Below are positions 7,001 through 12,773 of a DNA stretch of 20,707 nucleotides, piece by piece. Under the pieces are notes generated by a model. That model did not search any database, was not told the origin of the DNA, and was given only the letters and a program-made list of their open reading frames with translations. The position numbers and the translations under genes are program-made. Where the stretch lies: positions 1-20,707 of the forward strand of contig JBEKEX010000024.1 in NCBI GenBank assembly GCA_050013615.1. The letters run 5' to 3'. The stretch comes from JBEKEX01 sp050013615. Its GTDB lineage: Bacteria; Chloroflexota; Anaerolineae; Anaerolineales; Anaerolineaceae. The stretch's first letter is position 1; every line of letters starts with the position of its first letter.

Positions 7001-8410
7001 ATGGATATCAATGAAACGGTTCCCAGCCGCGAAAAACATTGGGCTGCACTCTCATCCCTGCTGGCCATCATCTTCCTGCTTCTGGTGAAGGCTACCGCGG
7101 CAATTCTAACCGGCAGCCTGGGGTTGATGGCAGAAGCTGCCCATTCCTTGATGGATCTGGTTGCTGCAGGAGTGACTTTCTTAGCTGTAAGGATTTCCAG
7201 CCGCCCGGCAGACAGCTCTCATACTTATGGGCATGGTAAATTCGAAAATCTCTCGGCCTTGGCTGAAGCAGCGCTGCTTCTGGTGGCATGCGCCAGCATT
7301 TTCTACGAGGCAATCCAACGGCTCCTCTCCAACTCGGCACCAATCAAATCATCTATCTGGTCCTTCCTCGTCATGGTGATCGCGATTACCGTCAACATTA
7401 CCCTGGCGCGACAACTCAAGCGTGTGGCGAAAAAATATGACAGCCAGGCCCTGGAAGCAGAGGCACTGGATTTTTTAAATGATGTTTGGTCCTCTTTGGT
7501 GGTGATACTGAGCCTGGCGTTAGTCATCGCTGCCGGAAAGTTCAATCTTCCCTGGCTGGCGAAAGCTGATTCCGTCGCCGGGATGGCCGTCGCTGTCATT
7601 GTAGCCAGCTCTGTTCTGCGACTTGGCCGCCGGGCAGTCGGCGAACTTCTGGATGAAGTGCCCGAGAACCTCCAGGATGAAATCACGCGTGCAGTCACGC
7701 TGCCGGGGGTCGAAGAGGTCCGCCAGGTGCGCGTCCGCCGGAGCGGAGCACAATACTTTGTCGATCTGACCCTGGCCATCGATCGCAGCATGAGTTCGGA
7801 ACGGGCTCATCAGATTACCGACCAGGCAGAAAAAGCCGTGCAGGGCATCCTGCCCGGCGCAAGCGTATTGGTGCATGTCGATCCGGTTCAGACCGATGAC
7901 GAGCAGCTGGCAGAAACCCTGCGCACACTTGGCGAACGGTTTGGATTGGGCGTGCATCACATCCATATTTCCGAAGTGGATGGTCAGCAGATCCTGACCC
8001 TTCATCTGGATGTCGGCGATGAATTGCAGCTCGAGGAAGCCCATACCCGTGCAAGTGCTTTGGAGAAAGCCATCTCCGAAACCATCCCCGGCATCGACCA
8101 AATATTGACCCACCTGGAGCCAATCCAAAGGCAGATCAGCAGCTCCGACGAAGCTGTAATCTACCGTGATGAAAAAATAGAACGTCTCGTCCTCGAATTG
8201 CCACAAGTCATGGGGGTTCATTGTGATATCCACGAGATCACCTTGCTGAAGGAAAAAGATCGGCTGAATCTTTCATTTCACTGCTCGCTGCGCGGTGAAA
8301 CACCGATCAATAATGCTCATGAGCTGTCTGAGCGGATGGAAGCTGTCTTAAGAGAGAAGATCCCCAACCTGGAGAACGTCTTGATCCACATGGAACCGCT
8401 GGATCGATAG
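7001..8410 (+). CDS. cation diffusion facilitator with three C-terminal ZT-dimer-like domains
   Basis: A 469-residue metal/proton antiporter of the CDF family, expected to export divalent metal from the cytosol. The membrane part (about 14-210) has six helices. The metal site in helix 2 is H48-x-x-x-D52 and in helix 5 D157-x-x-x-D161; the loop T-Y-G-H-G-K-F-E at 75-82 is typical. Usual CDF proteins are about 300 residues with one cytoplasmic dimerisation domain; here three tandem copies follow at about 225-296, 310-375 and 393-467, each closing with a matching H-V-D-P, H-L-E-P or H-M-E-P motif. The ATG at 7001 has AGGAAA ahead; an upstream TTG at 6974 in the same frame is less likely. The metal (Zn, Fe, Mn, Co) cannot be decided; DxxxD in helix 5 differs from the common Zn-type HxxxD. 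Confidence 0.93.
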   Translation: MDINETVPSREKHWAALSSLLAIIFLLLVKATAAILTGSLGLMAEAAHSLMDLVAAGVTFLAVRISSRPADSSHTYGHGKFENLSALAEAALLLVACASIFYEAIQRLLSNSAPIKSSIWSFLVMVIAITVNITLARQLKRVAKKYDSQALEAEALDFLNDVWSSLVVILSLALVIAAGKFNLPWLAKADSVAGMAVAVIVASSVLRLGRRAVGELLDEVPENLQDEITRAVTLPGVEEVRQVRVRRSGAQYFVDLTLAIDRSMSSERAHQITDQAEKAVQGILPGASVLVHVDPVQTDDEQLAETLRTLGERFGLGVHHIHISEVDGQQILTLHLDVGDELQLEEAHTRASALEKAISETIPGIDQILTHLEPIQRQISSSDEAVIYRDEKIERLVLELPQVMGVHCDIHEITLLKEKDRLNLSFHCSLRGETPINNAHELSERMEAVLREKIPNLENVLIHMEPLDR

Positions 8411-8474
8411 ATCGTTATTCCAAAACGAATTCGATAATCGCTTTCCTTTTCATTTGCTTCAATAATCAGAATGT

Positions 8475-8495
8475 AGGTGCGTCGGCGACGCACCT
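8475..8495. repeat. REP-like hairpin
   Basis: AGGTGCGTC (8475-8483) and GACGCACCT (8487-8495) form a perfect 9-bp stem around GGC. The same GGTGCGTC/GACGCACC arms flank the larger hairpin at 19519-19557, so this is probably one member of a genomic repeat family. There is no T-run, so it is not a classical terminator. Confidence 0.65.
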
Positions 8496-8502
8496 TACTG
8501 TG

Positions 8503-8547
8503 TTTGCGGAGTTTGTCGCATGAGGGATGAGTGAGCGAGCGTTTGGA
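8503..8547 (+). repeat. 45-bp dispersed intergenic repeat, copy 1
   Basis: It begins TTTGCGGAGTTTGTCGC and matches 9211-9255 at 39 of 45 positions by eye. The first 17 bases are identical; the second half contains GAGCGAGCG in both. The two copies bracket the small membrane-protein gene and the tandem array. Confidence 0.7.
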
Positions 8548-8711
8548 CAGAATTTGGGTTGGTGGGTGGCCTACTGGATGACTACTCTGTATGGAATAAA
8601 CTTGCAACTCTAGTTTGGCAAAAACGTATACATTGATGTACAAATCGTTTCGGCGGAAATCTTTCCAGTTTGAGATGAAACACAGGACCCGCAAAACCCA
8701 AGGAGAATGCC

Positions 8712-9089
8712 ATGACCATCAAAAAGCTATTGATCCTGCTCCTTCACGCTTTTATCGGCTGGGTGCTGTGCGCGGCGACCATCTACGTCGGCAAGTCGGT
8801 CACTTCGATGCAGAACACCCTGATCATCCATATGTTCGCTGCCCCGATCTATTTCGCCGTTTTGTCATGGATCTATTTCACCCGGTTTAATTACACCCGT
8901 CCGCTGCAAACCGCCTTGATTTTCATGGGTTTCATCATCACGGGTGATTTCTTCGTCTTCGCTCTCCTGATCAACCGGAGCATGGCGATGTTTGCCAGCC
9001 TGCTGGGCACCTGGATCCCCTTTGCGCTGATCTTCGCTGCCACCTACCTGACCGGCTTGATCGTTACCCGGAATTCTTCAGGAAAGTGA
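8712..9089 (+). CDS. small four-helix membrane protein
   Basis: A 125-residue protein of unknown function, almost entirely hydrophobic. Four membrane segments are seen at about residues 5-25, 34-52, 65-85 and 95-117, connected by short loops; there is no catalytic motif, signal cleavage site or metal-binding pair. AAGGAG lies eight bases ahead of the ATG. I do not recognise a named family with confidence; small polytopic proteins like this are common in Chloroflexota. It stands alone between two copies of a dispersed repeat, so the context offers no clue about function. Its base composition matches the host genes to the left rather than the AT-rich island to the right. Confidence 0.75.
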   Translation: MTIKKLLILLLHAFIGWVLCAATIYVGKSVTSMQNTLIIHMFAAPIYFAVLSWIYFTRFNYTRPLQTALIFMGFIITGDFFVFALLINRSMAMFASLLGTWIPFALIFAATYLTGLIVTRNSSGK

Positions 9090-9091
9090 TC

Positions 9092-9185
9092 AGCCCACTT
9101 AGCCGTGGGTAGCCCACTCAGCCGTGGGTAGCCCACTTAGCCGTGGGTAGCCCACTCAGCCGTGGGTAGCCCACTCAGTTGGGGT
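9092..9185. repeat. 19-bp palindromic tandem array, five units
   Basis: Units start at 9092, 9111, 9130, 9149 and 9168. The unit is AGCCCACTYAGCCGTGGGT, with the Y position reading T, C, T, C, C; the fifth unit is degenerate at its end. Each unit contains the inverted pair CCCAC/GTGGG around a six-base loop, so the array could fold as a series of small hairpins. The array begins three bases after the stop codon of the upstream gene. There are no unique spacers, so it is not a CRISPR array. Confidence 0.9.
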
Positions 9186-9210
9186 ACACTCAGGCGGAAC
9201 CAGGGCTGGG

Positions 9211-9255
9211 TTTGCGGAGTTTGTCGCTGGAAGGATGAGGGAGCGAGCGGTTGGG
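9211..9255 (+). repeat. 45-bp dispersed intergenic repeat, copy 2
   Basis: This is the second copy of the sequence at 8503-8547; the first 17 bases are identical and six differences occur further on. It lies between the tandem array and the methyltransferase relic. Confidence 0.7.
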
Positions 9256-9375
9256 CTTTTGAGGCCAGGGGGTTAGTCTGACCAATTTCTTATCGACCCA
9301 AAATATAAGCGCTGAATATACTTATAGAAGGTGCGCGATAATAAATCGTGCGGGAAATTCTAGAGAGGTGATTGC

Positions 9376-9513
9376 ATGCCAAACGAAAACATTCTCTATT
9401 ACGGCGACAATCTCGAAGTGCAACTCCCACCCACGCCGACCAATGCTTCGGCCTTCAAGCAGGCCGAGAAAGAAAAGAAGAATGATACAGATCAGCTCGA
9501 TTTGGGGATATAA
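9376..9513 (+). pseudogene. relic of a site-specific adenine DNA methyltransferase, internally deleted
   Basis: A 45-codon frame with a good ribosome-binding site (GAGAGGTG ahead of the ATG). The first 15 residues, M-P-N-E-N-I-L-Y-Y-G-D-N-L-E-V, are the well-known opening of N6-adenine DNA methyltransferases, in which L-Y-Y-G-D-N-L leads into the first catalytic-domain strand. The following residues, P-P-T-x-x-x-A-F-K-Q-A-E-K-E-K-K and a final Q-L-D-L-G-I, resemble the C-terminal tail of the same enzymes. The catalytic D/N-P-P-Y/F motif, the S-adenosylmethionine site and the entire middle are absent, so no methylation is possible. This looks like an in-frame deletion joining both ends of a gene of several hundred codons. 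Whether the small peptide is still made is unknown. It sits directly before the AT-rich island and may mark a former restriction-modification locus. Confidence 0.6.
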
Positions 9514-9555
9514 GGGCGTGTTAGCTAGGTACTGCTTTATACTAAAAGCGGAAGA

Positions 9556-9561
9556 TATAAT
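9556..9561 (+). promoter_or_regulatory. -10 box at the left edge of the AT-rich island
   Basis: A consensus TATAAT lies 12 bases before the ATG at 9574. The start site would be near 9568, giving a leader of about six bases, and no Shine-Dalgarno is visible, so translation may be near-leaderless. The -35 region is weak (TGCTTT at 17 bases). Confidence 0.45.
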
Positions 9562-9573
9562 AGTAGAAGCATT

Positions 9574-10152
9574 ATGAAATCAAAAAACGTTCAATTAGCA
9601 ATTACGGTTGGAGCAATATTAGTTGCAGTTGCACACCTTATTTGGCCAAAACTAACTATTGATAGTATTACAGTTTTATTGTTTGTAATAGCGGTAATAC
9701 CTTGGCTTACCCCCCTTTTCAAATCTATAGAAATCCCTGGAGGATTAAAATTTGAATTTCAAGATTTACAAAAAGCCCTTACTAAGGCAGAAAATATTGG
9801 TTTAATATCCAATAATACTCAAAATCTATCTCGAACCGATTATTCTTTTCAAAGAATATCAAATAATGATCCTATTTTAGCTCTTGCAGGGCTTCGGATT
9901 GAAATTGAAAGGTGTTTATACAAAAAAGCTCAAGAAAATGGTTTTAAAAAATATTATGCCGGAATTGAAGAGCTCTTAAAATTCTTGTATAAAGAGAAAC
10001 TTCTATCTTCAGCAGAAAGCTCAATTATTAAAGACATAACAATGCTTCTAAATTCTATTGTTCATTCAGGAGCTGTTGATAATGAATCTGCTGATTTAGC
10101 ATTAGCAGAAGGAGCAAAACTTCTTAAGGGATTAGAGAAAAAATTTTCTTAG
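9574..10152 (+). CDS. membrane-anchored protein with a HEPN/DUF4145-like domain
   Basis: A 192-residue protein with two N-terminal membrane helices (about 7-24 and 31-49), a juxtamembrane I-E-I-P-G-G motif (52-57), a charged linker to about 97, and a helical domain at 99-190. The domain opens D-P-I-L-A-L-A-G-L-R-I-E-I-E and contains L-L-N-S-I-V-H-S-G (158-166), corresponding to the N-x-x-x-H segment of DUF4145/HEPN-like helical domains. The canonical HEPN RNase motif R-x4-6-H is not present, so catalytic activity is doubtful and a sensing or partner role is more likely. Base composition is much more AT-rich than the host genes, indicating recent acquisition. It is the first of three same-strand genes in the island. 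The fold call is by pattern recognition; the function is unknown. Confidence 0.7.
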   Translation: MKSKNVQLAITVGAILVAVAHLIWPKLTIDSITVLLFVIAVIPWLTPLFKSIEIPGGLKFEFQDLQKALTKAENIGLISNNTQNLSRTDYSFQRISNNDPILALAGLRIEIERCLYKKAQENGFKKYYAGIEELLKFLYKEKLLSSAESSIIKDITMLLNSIVHSGAVDNESADLALAEGAKLLKGLEKKFS

Positions 10153-10290
10153 TGGTTGATGCAATCTTGAAAGTCAAGGGGGGTCAGGAGCGTACCTTAT
10201 TTCTATGAAAACGCAATATTACCAAACAAGTCTATAATTTGATTAAATCGGGGTGATTTGCTTGGCAATGAAAGGAACTACACAAATCAT

Positions 10291-11118
10291 ATGGATTGGA
10301 AAAATAAGCTTTCACCTATAGGCACCAATTTTCATCGAATCGGTTTTGGTTTGCTAGCCATTTATGCACTAGGAGTTGGGTTCTATAGGGGACTTTCTAG
10401 TAACTCAGCAAATGAAAGATTTGCTTGGATAATTTTGGGATTAACAGGTGTACTGATTGTAAGTTTTACATTTCTTGTCACAGATTTTGGGCTTCTTGCC
10501 TGGAAAAAATTAATGGATTGGTTTATAAAGCAAATACGTAAATATCCAAATGTGAGAAAGTGGTTGATATTCCCAAATATTTTATTTTCTGTTTTCTTTA
10601 GCTATTATGTTGTTACTTATCTACCGGTTGATCTATTTTTGAGAATCTTTATTGCAGCTTATCTTATCCTCATTTTGCCAGCATCAGTAATTTCCCTAAT
10701 ACGTGATGATCTGCTTAAAGAAAACTCTAGATTATCTAAAGCCATAACAAGGGAAATTCTAATTGACAACCCTCAAGCAGCTATTGAAAATGCCTTTACA
10801 CATTTTGAAGATCATTTACGCAAAAAGGTTTCACCCAAAACAAACTTATTTGGAAATAAATTAATATACTCTGCATATTGTGGTCAGGATAGCACACTTA
10901 TCTATCGAGTTGATGGAAAAGATCGCTCTGAATATCTTTTTCATTTAATGTCAGGAGCATATTCGCTTTTTAGAAACCCTCGTCATCACAAAATTATTAA
11001 TGATAATGAGCAAAAAACACAAGCAATATTATCCTTGATTGATTTAATGACAGAATATGTGGATGCATCAAAAAAACGCAGAAGCAAAAAAATGACAAGT
11101 AAAAATATAACACAGTAA
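10291..11118 (+). CDS. polytopic membrane protein with a TIGR02391-like HEPN-type domain
   Basis: A 275-residue protein with four membrane helices at about 14-33, 44-64, 91-110 and 114-136, followed by a cytoplasmic domain (about 158-258). That domain has the pattern of the TIGR02391 (Hypoth_ymh) family: N-P-Q-A-A-I-E-N-A-F-x-x-F-E, a middle F-G-N-K-L-I-Y-S-A-Y segment, then Y-L-F-H-L-M-S-G-A-Y-S-L-F and R228-N-P-R-H-H233, an R-x4-H motif like that of HEPN ribonucleases. A basic tail follows. The ATG at 10291 has an AGGA 14 bases ahead; a TTG at 10258 with a close GGGGTG is the alternative and would add 11 residues. A TATAAT at 10233-10238 may give it its own promoter. Composition is AT-rich like its neighbours. 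An RNase-type effector role is inferred from the family and motif only. Confidence 0.72.
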   Translation: MDWKNKLSPIGTNFHRIGFGLLAIYALGVGFYRGLSSNSANERFAWIILGLTGVLIVSFTFLVTDFGLLAWKKLMDWFIKQIRKYPNVRKWLIFPNILFSVFFSYYVVTYLPVDLFLRIFIAAYLILILPASVISLIRDDLLKENSRLSKAITREILIDNPQAAIENAFTHFEDHLRKKVSPKTNLFGNKLIYSAYCGQDSTLIYRVDGKDRSEYLFHLMSGAYSLFRNPRHHKIINDNEQKTQAILSLIDLMTEYVDASKKRRSKKMTSKNITQ

Positions 11119-11195
11119 AACACCATATATGGCATTATGCAAATTAATAGTAGTTAATAGTGAATAAATATTCTTCGATTAGTGATAGGAGGATT

Positions 11196-12374
11196 ATGTA
11201 CGGTATATTTGATATGCCCTTAAAACAAATCGAACCTACTGATATACAAATTTTGCTAGATCGGAACGAGCGCGAGGGTCAATATCTTGAATACAAACTA
11301 AAAGAATCAAAAGAAGGTATTACTACCGACATATGCGCAATGGCGAATGCACAAGGAGGTTATATCATCCTTGGAATATCTGAAAAACCTTCAGAGAATT
11401 TGGATGGCGAGGGCTATCCATTTGAGATAATGGGGGTGTCTGATGCACATAATCTTGAACGATCACTGAAAGAAAAAGTAAAAGACTTAATTGATCCGCA
11501 AATACCAGGCTACGATTCACGAGTAATTCAAATTAATAATAAGCAAGTAATCATTTTACAAATTCCGAACAGCCCTGTAAAACCCCACTTTGTGAGAAAC
11601 TCTACCAAAGGTCCCTTTCCTGTCAGAGTCGCGCGTGCCACCTATTCTTGGTCAATGGGAGATGTAAGAAATCAGGTTATCTCTCATATTAATGCAGACG
11701 AGAGAATCGAAAAACTTATAAACAGGACGTTAGAACATAATCCTTGCAAAATATTGAATATGCCTATGTTTTCTATTTTGGCATTACCGACTTATGAAGG
11801 AATCGATACGTTAAGCATTGACTTGGAACAAAACAAAGATTTTATTCTTCAACCTCATAAATATTCATTAAACCGACCAGTGATCGAATATAGTACCTAT
11901 CAAAGATATACATTAAATGGAATAGAAAATTATAACGAAGAAAATGCATCAGATGGCAAAAAAACAATAAAATTTATCCAACTGCATCGAAATGGAATGA
12001 TTGAATTTTCCTATAGTTTTTATATCTACGAAAACTTTCCAGATATAGACCGTATAGGTTCTAGTATTTTCGCGATTGCAGCAATTTATGCCCACTTTGC
12101 TAAATCAATTTCATATTTCGGCCCTGTTACTTTTTGTGTAAATATATTTAATATAAAAGATACCTATATCCGTCTTGCTCAGATTAATAGATTGACTGAG
12201 GACAGTGGAAATATTGAATTTCAAATTTCTTATCCTACAGCGTTTGAAGATCGAATCCCAAAGGATATTTGTTTAAGAATCTTGAATGCATTTGGACTAA
12301 ATATTTTGATTAATGATTGGGAAGATTATAACAATAGATATTTAGATCTAATTTCGAAGCTATCTAAAGAATAA
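11196..12374 (+). CDS. Schlafen AlbA_2-domain protein
   Basis: A 392-residue cytoplasmic protein. Residues of about 20-165 form an AlbA_2 (Schlafen-type) domain: E-G-Q-Y-L-E32-Y-K34, then D45-I-C-A-M-A-N51-A-Q-G54-G-Y-I-I-L-G60-I, then a strand ending P-V-R-V-A-R-A-T-Y. These are the usual landmarks, in which acidic and lysine residues near the E-Y-K can form a nuclease site; the domain also occurs in transcription regulators. The C-terminal 220 residues are not recognised. A GTG at 11160 would extend the frame, but AGGAGG stands three bases before the ATG at 11196, so this start is preferred despite tight spacing. It follows the TIGR02391-like gene by 77 bases and is closed by a strong terminator. 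Nuclease versus regulatory role cannot be settled from sequence. Confidence 0.8.
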   Translation: MYGIFDMPLKQIEPTDIQILLDRNEREGQYLEYKLKESKEGITTDICAMANAQGGYIILGISEKPSENLDGEGYPFEIMGVSDAHNLERSLKEKVKDLIDPQIPGYDSRVIQINNKQVIILQIPNSPVKPHFVRNSTKGPFPVRVARATYSWSMGDVRNQVISHINADERIEKLINRTLEHNPCKILNMPMFSILALPTYEGIDTLSIDLEQNKDFILQPHKYSLNRPVIEYSTYQRYTLNGIENYNEENASDGKKTIKFIQLHRNGMIEFSYSFYIYENFPDIDRIGSSIFAIAAIYAHFAKSISYFGPVTFCVNIFNIKDTYIRLAQINRLTEDSGNIEFQISYPTAFEDRIPKDICLRILNAFGLNILINDWEDYNNRYLDLISKLSKE

Positions 12375-12391
12375 AAATATCGTATTATGAA

Positions 12392-12439
12392 AAACAGGTG
12401 CGCTTTGCAATAAATTCAATGCGCATCTGTTTCTTTTTC
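12392..12439. terminator. bidirectional intrinsic terminator closing the AT-rich island
   Basis: AAACAGGTGCGC (12392-12403) pairs with GCGCATCTGTTT (12421-12432) through 12 positions with one G-T wobble and a 17-base loop, followed by CTTTTTC. A run of five A's on the left gives a T-run for the opposite strand, so it can stop transcription in both directions. It begins 17 bases after the Schlafen-type stop codon. Confidence 0.85.
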
Positions 12440-12494
12440 ACCTACAATCACCACCGTCAGCATTGCCTCTCCTGCGGCGCAATAGAGCACCCGG
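12418..12494 (-). pseudogene. relic of the 3' end of a phage structural gene, paralogous to 14755-15231
   Basis: Bases 12452-12494 match 14851-14893 at 39 of 43 positions, with a further 8-base match beyond a 3-base gap. On the minus strand this encodes R-V-L-Y-C-A-A-G-E-A-M-L-T-V, against R-A-L-Y-C-A-A-G-E-A-V-L-T-V in the intact gene, and the gap is one whole codon. Some differences are synonymous, so this is a decayed paralogue rather than a fresh duplicate. After the match the frame runs through the island's terminator to a TGA. Upstream the similarity stops at a GC-rich hairpin. It shows that a second copy of related phage DNA was once here. Confidence 0.7.
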
Positions 12495-12498
12495 CCTG

Positions 12499-12513
12499 CC
12501 CCGCCTTGCGGGG
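12499..12513. repeat. GC-rich REP-like hairpin
   Basis: CCCCGC-CTT-GCGGGG forms a perfect 6-bp stem. The surrounding minus-strand sequence (a GCCCC...GGGGC core followed by AGGC) resembles the core of the hairpin at 19519-19557, suggesting a common repeat family. Confidence 0.5.
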
Positions 12514-12606
12514 GCGGTGGGGTGCATTGACTGCCCGAACTTTCACTACTTGATGTTCGGAATTATTTGCTTTGCAAAACCATTTAATAAAAGTATAATT
12601 TGAGCC

Positions 12607-12685
12607 GACCAAATAACAAAATCCTTTTATATAAGGGGTGAAATAGATAGCCATGAACAAATTATTAGGAAACACCCCTTTGGTC
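12607..12685. repeat. nested inverted repeat
   Basis: The right arm CACCCCTTTGGTC (12673-12685) is continuous, while its complement on the left is split into GACCAAA (12607-12613) and AAGGGGTG (12633-12640) by about 19 AT-rich bases that contain their own AAAA-TCC-TTTT stem. It could be a branched RNA structure or the remains of a small mobile element. Confidence 0.45.
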
Positions 12686-12741
12686 TTATGAGAATATTTC
12701 TCTCTTAGAAGGCTTTTGATGAAGCCAAAGCCTCCTCTCCT

Positions 12742-12770
12742 ATGACAATACCGAGGTTGAAACCTATAAA
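12742..12770 (+). promoter_or_regulatory. promoter-like sequence of the glycosyltransferase gene
   Basis: ATGACA (12742-12747) and TATAAA (12765-12770) are 17 bases apart, each one base off consensus. The ATG follows only three bases after the -10, so either the transcript is leaderless with an unusually close start or initiation of translation lies further downstream. No Shine-Dalgarno is present. Confidence 0.4.
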
Positions 12771-12773
12771 ATT

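Larger units (their letters stand above)
8411..8711. other. intergenic region with a hairpin and a dispersed repeat
   Basis: About 300 bases without a gene. It holds a perfect 9-bp hairpin (8475-8495) and the first copy of a 45-bp dispersed repeat (8503-8547). The remainder up to the ribosome-binding site at 8700 shows nothing I can name. Confidence 0.5.
12440..12773. other. intergenic region rich in inverted repeats, between the island and the glycosyltransferase gene
   Basis: Apart from the phage-gene relic (12418-12494), no gene is seen. It holds a CCCCGC/GCGGGG hairpin (12499-12513), a CCGAAC/GTTCGG stem (12535-12540 with 12555-12560), a nested inverted repeat at 12607-12685, and a GGCTT/AAGCC stem at 12711-12726 just before the next gene's promoter-like sequence. 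The GC-rich left end resembles the phage module; the right end is AT-rich. Confidence 0.5.

Noticed and set aside
9092..9185. CRISPR array
   Set aside because: Units are directly adjacent with no spacers, and no cas gene is near.
12457..12675. 72-codon minus-strand frame
   Set aside because: It reads the phage-gene relic and the GC hairpin in the wrong frame; the frame that matches the intact paralogue is different.
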